Counted from the stretch's first letter, positions 9,075 through 17,725 are shown. The stretch: DNA of 64,000 nucleotides from MD308 sp051888795 (GCA_051888795.1 JBJFCD010000199.1:50398-114397), one strand, 5' to 3'. A program made the numbers and translations. The notes: generated by a model not told the origin, from the letters alone.

Positions 9075-9105
9075 TTGACACACAATATTATATGACATAT
9101 AATAT
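9075..9105 (+). promoter_or_regulatory. Consensus promoter with embedded perfect palindrome (probable PadR operator)
   Basis: TTGACA at 9075-9080, a 17-nt spacer and TATAAT at 9098-9103 match the sigma-A consensus exactly. A perfect 10+1+10 palindrome (half site ATATTATATG) covers 9085-9105, from the spacer through the -10. PadR regulators bind such dyads, so autorepression of the downstream padR operon is likely. Confidence 0.8.
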
Positions 9106-9163
9106 GACTAAACAAATAATATTATAAAAACAAGAACCTGCGAAGTAAAAGAGGAGTGGGCAT

Positions 9164-9487
9164 ATGGTATTTAACACAGGAGCAGCACTGCTGGATGCAA
9201 TTGTACTGGCGGTTGTATCCAGAGACAAGGAAGGCACTTATGGCTACAAGATCACACAGGATGTGAGGAAAGCTATAGATGTATCAGAATCTACATTATA
9301 TCCGGTGCTAAGAAGACTTCAGAAGGATGATTGCCTGGAAGTATATGACCAGCAGTTTGACGGACGAAACCGGAGATACTATAAGGTGACGGAAAAAGGA
9401 ATGGCACAGCTTAATCTGTATCGGGTAGAGTGGAAGAATTATTCCAGTAAGATTAATGGTTTGTTTGAAGGAGGAGAGACTGCATGA
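9164..9487 (+). CDS. PadR-family transcriptional regulator
   Basis: 107 residues, the short (subfamily 2) form of PadR. It shows a winged helix with GTYGYKITQDVR, ESTLYPVLRRLQKDDCL and GRNRRYYKVTEKG. It is the first gene of an envelope module and its stop overlaps the DUF1700 start (ATGA). PadR proteins of this type repress their own operon and are released by small molecules, cell-envelope stress or membrane-active drugs. The palindrome in the promoter at 9085-9105 is the likely binding site. The inducer is unknown. Confidence 0.93.
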   Translation: MVFNTGAALLDAIVLAVVSRDKEGTYGYKITQDVRKAIDVSESTLYPVLRRLQKDDCLEVYDQQFDGRNRRYYKVTEKGMAQLNLYRVEWKNYSSKINGLFEGGETA

Positions 9488-10146
9488 ATCGAATAGAATT
9501 TATGACTGAACTGGCTGCGCTTTTGCAGAATTTACCGGAGGAAGAACGAAATGATGCGATGCAGTATTACAATGACTATTTCGATGATGCCGGAGAGGAC
9601 AAAGAGCAGGAAGTAATTGCTGAATTGGAAAGCCCGAAAAAGGTTGCAGATAAAATCAAGGGAGATATTTTGGAAAATCAGGAAGAAGATTCCTCTTCAA
9701 AACAGTGTCCCGGACAATATAAAGCAGCTGAGTATGAATATACTGATGGAAAAGAGAAAAAACCATGGAGCAGCAATGCTTTGAAGATTATATTGATAAT
9801 AGCGATTATTCTGGTGGGCGGACCGGTAATCATTCCGTGTACAATTGGAGTTCTGGCAGTAATCGTTGGCGGTGTGGCAGCATTATTTGCCATATTTATC
9901 GGTTTGGTAATTTTATTTATTGCCCTGGCTATCGTAGGCGTCGCACTTGTAATTGCCGGAATAGCGGCGTTGATTCCGGAAATAGCAGTAGGTCTTGCTC
10001 TTTTAGGAGCTGGTCTGATCATTGGAGTAATAGGCGCGATTGGAACAGTGGCAAGTGTGAGACTATGTATCATTGTATTCCCGGGGATTATAAGAGGAAT
10101 TGTATGGGTATGCAGAAAACCTTTTCATAGGGAGGCGGTGTCATAA
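9484..10146 (+). CDS. DUF1700 (HAAS-domain) membrane protein
   Basis: 220 residues. The N-terminal 60 residues (MNRIEFMTELAALL..., EEERNDAMQYYNDYFDDAG, VIAELESPKKVA) are the cytoplasmic HAAS helical domain. From about residue 98 to 205 come three or four long Ile/Val/Gly-rich transmembrane segments. HAAS proteins are routinely encoded next to PadR regulators and are thought to link the regulator to membrane state. Translationally coupled to padR. The molecular role is unproven. Confidence 0.88.
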   Translation: MNRIEFMTELAALLQNLPEEERNDAMQYYNDYFDDAGEDKEQEVIAELESPKKVADKIKGDILENQEEDSSSKQCPGQYKAAEYEYTDGKEKKPWSSNALKIILIIAIILVGGPVIIPCTIGVLAVIVGGVAALFAIFIGLVILFIALAIVGVALVIAGIAALIPEIAVGLALLGAGLIIGVIGAIGTVASVRLCIIVFPGIIRGIVWVCRKPFHREAVS

Positions 10147-10148
10147 AA

Positions 10149-11087
10149 ATGAAAAAAGGATGGAAAATATTTTGGATTGTATGTGCATCTCTGGCTGCAG
10201 TTGGTTTGATATGCTGTGCGGCATCTTTTGCACTGGGGGTAACTGTGGAAGCAATTGAAAGTCGTTATCCGCATGGAATTGCTATTTTTTCAGGGGATGA
10301 TTATGAAGAAGATTATTACGATGAAGATTATTACGATGAAGATTATTACGATGATTCAGAGAATAATGATTCGGACGGAGAAAATCACCATGAAGACAGT
10401 CATGAAAGTTCTGATATATCAGGAAATCAGGTAAAGGGTGATGGAGAGATATTTGAAGGAGTTGTTTCTGTTGACGGTGACATTTCTGCCGGAGAGGTTG
10501 AGATACGTACTGCAGAAGACCTCATGGATGGGATTAAGATTGTGACAGAAAATATAGATGAACGACTGAAACTCAAATATTATAAAGAAGGAAATGAGTT
10601 TAAGATCACAACAAACAAAAAGATAACAGGGATAACCGGAACGAAAATCGGAAAAATCTGTATATATGTGCCAGCCGGATATACATTTGAAGAGTTTTCA
10701 CTGGATATGAAAGCTGGAACTCTTTATATAGAAGACATACAGGCGAGAGAGTTGTCTGTTGAAATGGGAGCCGGGAAGGCGGATATCAGTAATTTTCATG
10801 CTGATGAAGCAGAGTTTGATTGTGGAACAGGCGAGATGAATGTTGCAGGAATTGCAGAGAAGGAAGCAGATCTTGATTGTGGTGTTGGTAAAATTTCTTA
10901 TACAACATTGGGAAAAGAAGCAGATTACAATTATAAGATCAATTGCGGAGTCGGTAAGATTTCGTGTGGCAGCAATTCTTATTCCGGGCTTGGAGCAGAC
11001 AAGAAGATTAATAATAGCGCAGACAAAGAGATGAATATCGACTGCGGAGTTGGTGAAGTAACCGTAAAATTTGCAGAAAAATTATAA
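10149..11087 (+). CDS. DUF4097-type beta-helical envelope protein with acidic linker
   Basis: 312 residues. One N-terminal transmembrane or signal segment (about residues 6-30) precedes a strongly acidic linker containing three tandem 15-nt repeats that encode EDYYD. A DUF4097-like repeated beta structure follows, with recurring DCGVGKI/NCGVGKI/DCGVGEV turns. Such proteins accompany PadR, DUF1700 and PspC in many Firmicutes. The outside location is inferred from the leader. It may be a structural partner in envelope-stress sensing, but no enzyme motif is visible. Confidence 0.8.
   Translation: MKKGWKIFWIVCASLAAVGLICCAASFALGVTVEAIESRYPHGIAIFSGDDYEEDYYDEDYYDEDYYDDSENNDSDGENHHEDSHESSDISGNQVKGDGEIFEGVVSVDGDISAGEVEIRTAEDLMDGIKIVTENIDERLKLKYYKEGNEFKITTNKKITGITGTKIGKICIYVPAGYTFEEFSLDMKAGTLYIEDIQARELSVEMGAGKADISNFHADEAEFDCGTGEMNVAGIAEKEADLDCGVGKISYTTLGKEADYNYKINCGVGKISCGSNSYSGLGADKKINNSADKEMNIDCGVGEVTVKFAEKL
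10308..10352 (+). repeat. Three exact tandem 15-nt repeats
   Basis: Three identical in-frame copies (10308-10322, 10323-10337, 10338-10352) of GAAGATTATTACGAT, in the acidic linker of the DUF4097 protein. Copy-number change would alter linker length without a frameshift. Confidence 0.95.
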
Positions 11088-11118
11088 GATTTTATTTTTA
11101 ATTAAGGAGGAAATGTTT

Positions 11119-11313
11119 ATGGAACCGAAAAAATTATACAGATCAAGAAATAATCGCATGATTTGTGGTGTGTGTGCAGGAATTGCAGAGTATTTTAACA
11201 TAGACCCGACGCTGATTCGTCTGGGACTTGTACTCCTGGCCTGTACCGGAAGTGGAATCCTGGCATATTTTATTGCCGCAATCATAATTCCGGATGAGCC
11301 AAAAATAAATTAA
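11119..11313 (+). CDS. PspC-domain small membrane protein
   Basis: 64 residues. It has a PspC motif (LYRSRNNRMICGVCAGIAEYF) followed by one hydrophobic hairpin or transmembrane stretch and a charged tail. The ATG at 11119 has AAGGAGG 8 nt upstream; the ATG at 11113 would have 2 nt. PspC proteins act in envelope-stress response. It lies 31 nt after the DUF4097 gene and closes the PadR module. Confidence 0.88.
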   Translation: MEPKKLYRSRNNRMICGVCAGIAEYFNIDPTLIRLGLVLLACTGSGILAYFIAAIIIPDEPKIN

Positions 11314-11434
11314 ATGAGGCGAGGTGTTCTCTTTTCGGTATATTTCCATAATTGTTGTCAATACTTATCTTTAAGCATTGAGATTGCTGAAGTACTGTTA
11401 TTGTACAGATTGGTGGCAGAAAGGAGAATACCTG

Positions 11435-11623
11435 ATGGCAAAAAAGGAACAAAAACCAATAAAACTTGATGAATTGACAAAGGAAGAAAAATTAAAATAT
11501 GAAATTGCTGAAGAGCTGGGACTTTTAGATCAGGTAATGGAAAAAGGGTGGCGTTCACTTTCCTCGAAAGAGACAGGAAAAATAGGCGGAATGATTGCAA
11601 AAAGAAAAAAGATGATTGAATAA
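11435..11623 (+). CDS. Small acid-soluble spore protein, alpha/beta type
   Basis: 62 residues. KYEIAEELGLLDQV contains the GPR-protease-type site, and SLSSKETGKIGGMIAKRKK is the DNA-binding end typical of alpha/beta SASPs in Clostridia. AAGGAG ends 8 nt before the ATG. SASPs coat and protect forespore DNA, so this gene is the best evidence that the organism makes spores. Expression would be expected in the forespore; no clear sigma-G promoter was recognised upstream. Confidence 0.85.
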   Translation: MAKKEQKPIKLDELTKEEKLKYEIAEELGLLDQVMEKGWRSLSSKETGKIGGMIAKRKKMIE

Positions 11624-11676
11624 AAGTAACGAAAATATTACGAATATTAATTTGTATGAAAATTTCCTGACATATG

Positions 11677-11705
11677 TTGAAAATGATAAATCCCTTTGCT
11701 ATAAT
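11677..11705 (+). promoter_or_regulatory. Sigma-A promoter with extended -10
   Basis: TTGAAA at 11677-11682, a 17-nt spacer and TATAAT at 11700-11705, with TGC just before the -10. It drives the TagA/WecG-like gene. Confidence 0.8.
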
Positions 11706-11765
11706 GCGAAAAAGCCGGTATAGTGCTGATATTTGGCTTTAAGATGCAGGTGATAGGTGGAGAAT

Positions 11766-12449
11766 ATGGATAACAGGATCAACGTTCTGGATATTAGTAT
11801 TGACAATTATACAGCGAAAGAAGCAATGAAATGTTTTGTAGAATTCATCCGGACGGAGCCGATCGATGTCATTGAGATGGTGACGGTGGAAAGTCTCATG
11901 CAGATGGCTGAAACTCCGGGACTTAAAGAGAATACCGGTGACTTTGAGCTGATTCTGGCAGGAGAGACTACGATTTTGGAATCTGCCGGGATTACGGATA
12001 AGAATTTTTTGACTCAGACAGAAAAGCAGACATTTTTAAAAATGCTGTTTAGATATCTTCATAAGAATCATAAGAGGGTTTATCTCTTGGTTGATACACA
12101 GGAAGAAGGGCAGATTTTGTATGACTTTCTGGAACGTCATTATCATGGGATACAGATAGGTGGTATGGCGAAGGTTGCGGATGAGGATCGTGCGGATGAT
12201 ATGATTGTGAATGCTGTAAACGGGGCAGATATTGATTGCGTTATCTCTATAATGTCATCTCCGCTGCAGGAAGATTTTATTTTGAAAAACAGAAGTCTTT
12301 TGAATGCCCGCGTATGGCTTGGACTTGGGAAAGAAAATCTTGATTTGAAAAAGACGGGTATTATGCAGGGGCGCTTTACACAGTTCTTATTGAAAAAAGT
12401 TTTTCAGAAAGAAGTCGAGAGAAGAAAAAGAGAGATTTCAATTCAGTGA
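11766..12449 (+). CDS. TagA/WecG/CpsF-like protein, probably degenerate glycosyltransferase
   Basis: About 227 residues. The overall order (INVLDISIDNYTAKEAMK, VESLMQMAETPGLKENTGDFELI, RVYLLVDTQEEGQILYDFLERHYHG, ARVWLGLGKENLDLKKTGIMQGR) follows the TagA/WecG family, which transfers ManNAc to lipid-linked GlcNAc. The usual LPDG catalytic motif after the VLxSADLV-like strand reads LAGE here, so the catalytic Asp appears to be missing. The ATG at 11766 is preferred over GTG 11757 because of the AGGTGG spacing. It is monocistronic behind its own promoter, far from the capsule locus. It may be a regulator-like or inactive paralog. Confidence 0.6.
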   Translation: MDNRINVLDISIDNYTAKEAMKCFVEFIRTEPIDVIEMVTVESLMQMAETPGLKENTGDFELILAGETTILESAGITDKNFLTQTEKQTFLKMLFRYLHKNHKRVYLLVDTQEEGQILYDFLERHYHGIQIGGMAKVADEDRADDMIVNAVNGADIDCVISIMSSPLQEDFILKNRSLLNARVWLGLGKENLDLKKTGIMQGRFTQFLLKKVFQKEVERRKREISIQ

Positions 12450-12543
12450 TACAGTAAAAATAAGAAAATCCTAAGAATTTTATTGGAAATGTTCTTTGGT
12501 TACTATGTACATTCTACACAAAAGGATAAATCATAAAAAAAGC

Positions 12544-12585
12544 GGGGAAATAGACAAAAATTTGCTATTTCCTCTTTATTTTTTT
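12544..12585 (+). terminator. Intrinsic terminator
   Basis: GGGGAAATAG (12544-12553) pairs with CTATTTCCTC (12565-12574), followed by a long T-rich tract. The 240-nt gap before the next gene (12450-12688) holds this and AT-rich sequence without a convincing promoter. Confidence 0.75.
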
Positions 12586-12688
12586 GGCAATATATATTAA
12601 TATAATCTCTATAAGTGTGCAGTTTTTCATATAAGAATCAGTTTTTGTTGTGAAAAATGTATATTGAAATGAGTGGAGGAGATGGAAT

Positions 12689-13777
12689 ATGATATCTAAT
12701 CAAATACTTCAAAACACAATTGAAGGATTGAAAAGCATTGCAAGAATCGACTTCTGCGTTATGGACACTGATGGAAAATCTCTGGCAAGTACTTTTTCGG
12801 AACAGAGCAATCATGAGGATGAAGTGTTATCTTTTGTCAACTCATCGGCAGATAGTCAAGTTGTGCAGGGATATCAGTTCTTTAAGATCTTCGATGAACA
12901 TCAGTTGGAGTATATTCTTCTTGCCAATGGCGGCGGTGATGACGTTTATATGGTTGGTAAGATGGCAGCTTTTCAGATCCAGAATCTGCTGGTAGCCTAT
13001 AAAGAGCGTTTTGATAAGGATAATTTTATTAAAAATCTTTTGCTGGATAATCTCCTTTTGGTTGATATTTATAACCGTGCCAAAAAATTACATATTGACA
13101 CAGAAGTGAGACGTGTTATCTTTATTATTGAGACGAAGCATGAAAAGGACAGCAGTGCGCTTGATAATGTTCGCAGTCTTCTTGGAAGCAAGGCGCGGGA
13201 TTTTGTGACTGCTGTGGATGAGAAGAATATTATTGTCGTTAAAGAACTTGATGCAAATGACGGTCATGTGGAATTGGAAAAGATTGCTCATAATTTCTAT
13301 GATATTTTGAAAAATGATGGGGAAGAAGACGTTCTGATTGCATATGGTACAATTGTGAATGATATCAAAGAAGTGTCAAAATCATATAAAGAGGCAAAGC
13401 TTGCGTTGGATGTGGGAAAAATTTTCTTCTCTGAAAGAAATGTAATCGCATACAGTACGCTTGGAATCGGAAGATTGATCTATCAGCTGCCAATTCCGCT
13501 TTGCAAGATGTTTATAAGAGAGATTTTTGAGGGGAAATCACCGGATGATTTTGACGAAGAGACATTGACAACGATTAACAAATTCTTTGAAAACAATCTG
13601 AATGTCTCAGAAACATCCAGACAATTGTATATTCATCGTAATACGCTGGTATACCGTCTGGATAAACTCCAGAAAAGCACAGGGCTGGATCTGCGAGTGT
13701 TTGAGGATGCCATTACTTTTAAGATTGCCTTGATGGTTGTTAAATATATGAAGTATATGGAGTCGTTGGAGTATTAA
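12689..13777 (+). CDS. CdaR/PucR-type transcriptional regulator (C-terminal HTH)
   Basis: 362 residues. An N-terminal sensor-like region (IDFCVMDTDGKSLAS) is followed by a central GGDEF-like/PucR middle domain. The C-terminal HTH_30 (VSETSRQLYIHRNTLVYRLDKLQKSTGLDL) is the signature of CdaR/PucR regulators. It lies 16 nt before ftsE and probably shares its transcript. In characterised members the ligand is a sugar diacid or purine catabolite; nothing here points to those. Its fixed place ahead of division genes suggests a cell-wall or growth-state role (inference). Confidence 0.82.
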   Translation: MISNQILQNTIEGLKSIARIDFCVMDTDGKSLASTFSEQSNHEDEVLSFVNSSADSQVVQGYQFFKIFDEHQLEYILLANGGGDDVYMVGKMAAFQIQNLLVAYKERFDKDNFIKNLLLDNLLLVDIYNRAKKLHIDTEVRRVIFIIETKHEKDSSALDNVRSLLGSKARDFVTAVDEKNIIVVKELDANDGHVELEKIAHNFYDILKNDGEEDVLIAYGTIVNDIKEVSKSYKEAKLALDVGKIFFSERNVIAYSTLGIGRLIYQLPIPLCKMFIREIFEGKSPDDFDEETLTTINKFFENNLNVSETSRQLYIHRNTLVYRLDKLQKSTGLDLRVFEDAITFKIALMVVKYMKYMESLEY

Positions 13778-13793
13778 TAATTAGGAGGAGCTT

Positions 13794-14480
13794 ATGATTG
13801 AATTAAGAGACGTAAGGAAAGAATACTCAAAAGGGGTTGCGGCCCTCAACGGTATCAATTTAAAAATTGAGCAGGGCGAATTTGTATTTATTGTAGGAGA
13901 CAGTGGATCTGGTAAATCAACATTGATTAAGCTGATCATGAAAGAGCTTGATCCTACATCCGGAACTATTATCGTAAACGGACAGAATCTTAATAAAATG
14001 AAGCATCGGAGAATACCGATGTACAGAAGAAGAATCGGAGTTGTATTTCAGGACTTCCGTCTTTTGAAAGACAGAAATATTTATGAGAATATTGCATTCG
14101 CACAGCGTGTAACAGAAACTCCAAGCAGAATTATCAAGAAAAAAGTTCCTGCTGCATTGTCTCTGGTTGGTCTGGCACAGAAATATAAAGCATTTCCGAA
14201 GGAGTTATCCGGAGGAGAACAGCAGAGAGTTGCGATTGCAAGAGCTATTGTGAATGAGCCGGCAATTTTGCTGGCTGATGAGCCTACCGGAAACCTTGAT
14301 CCGACCAATTCATGGGAAATCATGAAGCTTTTGGAAGAAGCAAATGACAGAGGAACAACTGTATTGGTTGTTACTCACAACCAGGAAATTGTAAACGAGA
14401 TGAAAAAGCGCGTTATTACGATGAAAAAGGGAGTGATCGTAAGCGACGAGAAAAAAGGTGGGTATAATAATGAGAATTAG
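13794..14480 (+). CDS. ftsE: Cell-division ATP-binding protein FtsE
   Basis: 228 residues, an ABC ATPase. Walker A is GDSGSGKST at about 36-44, the signature is LSGGEQQR, and Walker B is ILLADEPTGNLD. FtsEX transmits ATP-driven motion across the membrane to activate peptidoglycan hydrolases at the septum. GGAGG precedes the ATG. It overlaps ftsX by 11 nt. The following M23 protein is the likely FtsEX-controlled hydrolase. Confidence 0.95.
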   Translation: MIELRDVRKEYSKGVAALNGINLKIEQGEFVFIVGDSGSGKSTLIKLIMKELDPTSGTIIVNGQNLNKMKHRRIPMYRRRIGVVFQDFRLLKDRNIYENIAFAQRVTETPSRIIKKKVPAALSLVGLAQKYKAFPKELSGGEQQRVAIARAIVNEPAILLADEPTGNLDPTNSWEIMKLLEEANDRGTTVLVVTHNQEIVNEMKKRVITMKKGVIVSDEKKGGYNNEN

Positions 14481-15378
14481 TACATTTGGATATTCGATGA
14501 AACAAGGGGTAAAGAACATAGGAAGAAATAAGATGTTTTCCATTGCTTCTATCGCGACAATGGCTGCATGTATCTTCCTGTTTGGTTTATTTTATTCTAT
14601 TGTAATTAACTTTAATCATATTGTAGAGAAAGCGGAAGAAGGAGTTGCAATCACAGTATTTTTTGATGAGGACGCAACACAGGAGCAGAAAGATAACATT
14701 GGTGCCGAACTGGAAAAGAAGGAAGGCGTTTTGGAAGTTAATTATATCAGTGCAGATGAAGCATGGGAGAGTTTTCAGGATGATTATTTCGGAGATTCTA
14801 AGGATGCAGCGGAAGGATTTAAAAACGATAACCCTCTTGCCAATTCAGATAACTATGAAGTGTATATGTCTGATGTAGAGAAACAGAAGGACGTTGTTAA
14901 ATTTGCAGAAGGTCTGGATGGTGTGCGTAAGGTTAATAAATCAGATGTTGTTGCAAAGACACTGACTAGTGTTAATAAGCTGGTATATTATGTGTCTGCA
15001 GCGATTATCCTTATTCTTCTGGCAGTGTCTATTTTCCTGATCAGCAATACAGTAACGATGGGTATTACTGTTCGACGTGAAGAGATTGCGATTATGAAAT
15101 ACATAGGTGCGAAGGATGGATTTGTGCGTGCGCCGTTTGTAATAGAAGGTCTGCTTATCGGAGTAGTCGGAGCAATTATTCCGCTGGTACTCTTGTATTT
15201 CATGTATGATAAGGCAATATCTTATATTATGACAAGATTCAGCCTGCTGAATAATATTATGACATTTCTTCCGGTATCGGAAGTATATAAGACCTTGCTT
15301 CCGGTTGGTATCGCACTTGGAGTAGGAATTGGTTTTGTAGGTAGTTTCTTTACAATCCATAAACATTTACGTGTATAA
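14470..15378 (+). CDS. ftsX: Cell-division permease-like protein FtsX
   Basis: 302 residues. An N-terminal transmembrane helix (about 23-45) is followed by a large extracellular loop with the FtsX extracellular-domain pattern, then three C-terminal helices (about 170-195, 215-240 and 270-290). The ATG at 14470 has GGTGGG 7 nt upstream. Partner of FtsE. The extracellular loop should contact the coiled-coil hydrolase encoded next. Confidence 0.94.
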   Translation: MRISTFGYSMKQGVKNIGRNKMFSIASIATMAACIFLFGLFYSIVINFNHIVEKAEEGVAITVFFDEDATQEQKDNIGAELEKKEGVLEVNYISADEAWESFQDDYFGDSKDAAEGFKNDNPLANSDNYEVYMSDVEKQKDVVKFAEGLDGVRKVNKSDVVAKTLTSVNKLVYYVSAAIILILLAVSIFLISNTVTMGITVRREEIAIMKYIGAKDGFVRAPFVIEGLLIGVVGAIIPLVLLYFMYDKAISYIMTRFSLLNNIMTFLPVSEVYKTLLPVGIALGVGIGFVGSFFTIHKHLRV

Positions 15379-15399
15379 TAAATTTAGGGGGATACATAA

Positions 15400-16518
15400 A
15401 TGCGAGGTAAGAGGATGATAAGTCTTCTGCTTGTAGGTGTGCTGTGCTTTGGGATGATCAGTGAGACAAAAGCCTCAAGTATCAGCGAAACGAAGAAGAA
15501 GGCCGAAGAGCTGGAAGAAAAAAAGAAAAGCGCGGAGGCAGAAAAAGAGTCCATTGCCAATCAATTGAATACCATCCTTTCCGATATGGAATCGATGCAG
15601 GAAACGATTGATAAAAAAGAAGAAGAGATTACAGCCAAAGAAGAAGAACTGATCCAGGCCAAAGTAGATGAGAATGATCAGTACGAAAGTATGAAAAAAA
15701 GGATCAAGTACATGTATGAGAATGGCAACAGTCAGTTTGTAGAAATTCTTTGTGAGTCCAAAGATCTCAGTGATTTTTTGAATAAGACTGAGTATATTTC
15801 CACAATATCTGAATATGATAGGAATATGCTGGTAAAGTTCCAGAAGGTTGTTAAATCTGTTGAAAAGCAGGAAAAGGAACTGAAAGAAGAACAGGAAGAG
15901 ATGAAGGTTCTTCAGGATGAACTTATCGAGAAACAGTCTAACATGGAAAGCTTGCTTGAAAGTAAAAATGAAGAGATTGATTCTCTGAAAAAAGAAATCA
16001 GTTCAAATGAGAAAAAGATGAAAGCTCTGGAAGAAGCTGCGAAGGCTGCAGAAGAGGCTGCGAGAAAACAGGCAGAGGCAGCAGCAGCCGGTGGCGGTGG
16101 AACAGCAGGAGCATCGGTAGTCAGCGGCAATGGTATGTTTACTCATCCGTGCCCTGGTTACAGTCGTATTTCCAGTACATTTGGTTACAGGACGGCACCA
16201 CTCGCCGGAGCAAGCACCAATCATAAAGGTGTGGATTTTGCTGCACCTACAGGAACACCAATCTATGCAGCGGCAGGTGGAACTGTTACCTCTGCGGGTT
16301 ACAGTGGTAATGCGGGAAATATGATTGTTATTAATCATGGAAACGGATTTCAGACATATTATATGCATTGCAGTAAGATTTATGTAAGTGCAGGTACAAA
16401 GGTAGAAAAGGGACAGAATATCGGAGCAGTTGGTTCGACCGGAAATTCTACGGGACCACATCTTCATTTCCAGGTAATGTCTGGTGGTGTTCCGGTTAAT
16501 CCATTGAATTATTTATAA
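15400..16518 (+). CDS. Coiled-coil murein hydrolase, M23 family (EnvC/CwlO/PcsB-like)
   Basis: 372 residues. A signal peptide ends near TKA. It is followed by a long Lys/Glu coiled coil (about 25-225), an Ala/Gly linker (AEAAAAGGGGTAGAS) and a C-terminal LytM domain. The zinc ligands are visible in HKGVDFAAPTG and in HLHFQV. Coiled coil plus hydrolase next to ftsEX is the arrangement of FtsEX-activated enzymes that split septal peptidoglycan. All LytM ligands appear present, so it is likely an active endopeptidase rather than a pure activator. Confidence 0.9.
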   Translation: MRGKRMISLLLVGVLCFGMISETKASSISETKKKAEELEEKKKSAEAEKESIANQLNTILSDMESMQETIDKKEEEITAKEEELIQAKVDENDQYESMKKRIKYMYENGNSQFVEILCESKDLSDFLNKTEYISTISEYDRNMLVKFQKVVKSVEKQEKELKEEQEEMKVLQDELIEKQSNMESLLESKNEEIDSLKKEISSNEKKMKALEEAAKAAEEAARKQAEAAAAGGGGTAGASVVSGNGMFTHPCPGYSRISSTFGYRTAPLAGASTNHKGVDFAAPTGTPIYAAAGGTVTSAGYSGNAGNMIVINHGNGFQTYYMHCSKIYVSAGTKVEKGQNIGAVGSTGNSTGPHLHFQVMSGGVPVNPLNYL

Positions 16519-16533
16519 GACAGGAATTGAAAA

Positions 16534-17718
16534 ATGAATAATAAAAAAAGTTTTTGGCAAGGGACGCTATGCGGCGCCCTTGCTATATTATTAGTGATAG
16601 GACTTGTGTCCTGTGGATTGAAAACAGGTGAAGGGAGTGCTTCCTCCCAAAAGACTATGTCGGAAGATGTTAAGAAAAAGCTTTCAACGTTACAAAGTCT
16701 GATTGATGAGAATTATCTTCATGAAGTAGATGTAGAAGCACTGGAGCAGGGGATATATGAAGGTTATATCAGTGGACTTGATGACCCCTACTCAGTATAT
16801 TATGACGAAGAAGATACAAAGTCTCTTATGGAGACGACAGAGGGAGAATATGAGGGAATTGGTGCGGTCATGCAGCAGGACAAAGACAGCGGAATCATTA
16901 CTCTCACACATGTGTACAAAGATTCTCCTGCAATGAAGGCCGGTCTCAAGGATGATGATATCCTCTATAAGGTTGAGAATATGGAAGTAACCGGAGAGGA
17001 TTTGAATGAAGTAGTATCCCATATAAGGGGTGAAAAAGGCACGGAAGTAGAGATGACTGTTCTTCGCGGGGAAAAGAGTGAAGAAGTTACAGTAACTGTG
17101 ACCAGAGGTAAGATTGAAGTTGAAACGGTTGAAGCTAAAATGCTCGAAGATGGAATAGGGTATCTTGCGGTGAGTGAGTTCGATTCCGTTACTTATGATC
17201 AGTATGAAGAAGGGCTGAATGAGCTTGAAGATGAGGGAATGAAAGCACTGGTTGTGGATCTCAGGGGAAATCCGGGAGGAAATCTGCAGACCGTCTGTGA
17301 CATCCTTGATTTGATGCTTCCGGAAGGACTGATCGTATACACAGAGGATAAAAATGGTGAACGTCAGGATATGACTTCTGATGAAGAGCACCAGTTTACG
17401 CTTCCTATGACAGTTTTAGTAGACGCTAACAGTGCCAGTGCATCAGAAATATATGCCGGAGCAATACAGGATTACGGACTTGGAAAGATTGTCGGCACAA
17501 AGACATACGGAAAAGGAGTCGTTCAGAAAATTTTTGATCTGAAAGATGGAACCTGTGTGAAACTTACGGTTGCGGAATATTATACTCCAAAAGGACGCAA
17601 TATTGATGGGAAAGGAATTTCACCGGATGTAGAAGTCAAATACGAATATGACAAAGATAATCCGGAAGCAGATAATCAGCTTGAAAAAGCTATACAGGAA
17701 TTAAAAAAAGAAATGTAA
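16534..17718 (+). CDS. S41-family C-terminal processing peptidase, lipoprotein
   Basis: 394 residues. A lipobox (LVSC, Cys near residue 27) predicts lipid anchoring on the outer membrane face. A PDZ domain (about 100-190) follows, then the S41 protease core. The nucleophile Ser is in NSASASEIYAGA and the Lys in GKGVVQK. CtpA-type proteases trim secreted or cell-wall proteins; in this position it may control the M23 hydrolase (inference). It begins 15 nt after the M23 gene and ends with a terminator. Confidence 0.92.
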   Translation: MNNKKSFWQGTLCGALAILLVIGLVSCGLKTGEGSASSQKTMSEDVKKKLSTLQSLIDENYLHEVDVEALEQGIYEGYISGLDDPYSVYYDEEDTKSLMETTEGEYEGIGAVMQQDKDSGIITLTHVYKDSPAMKAGLKDDDILYKVENMEVTGEDLNEVVSHIRGEKGTEVEMTVLRGEKSEEVTVTVTRGKIEVETVEAKMLEDGIGYLAVSEFDSVTYDQYEEGLNELEDEGMKALVVDLRGNPGGNLQTVCDILDLMLPEGLIVYTEDKNGERQDMTSDEEHQFTLPMTVLVDANSASASEIYAGAIQDYGLGKIVGTKTYGKGVVQKIFDLKDGTCVKLTVAEYYTPKGRNIDGKGISPDVEVKYEYDKDNPEADNQLEKAIQELKKEM

Positions 17719-17725
17719 TTTTGTG

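Noticed and set aside
9678..10073. Long minus-strand frame opposite the DUF1700 gene
   Set aside because: Its Ile/Pro/Thr-rich product is the typical shadow of a hydrophobic gene on the other strand; the plus-strand gene is coupled to padR and has family motifs.
12584..12615. TTGGCA with TATAAT or TATAAG as a promoter for the CdaR-type gene
   Set aside because: Spacers of 11 or 20 nt are outside the usual range, so I do not list it as a promoter.
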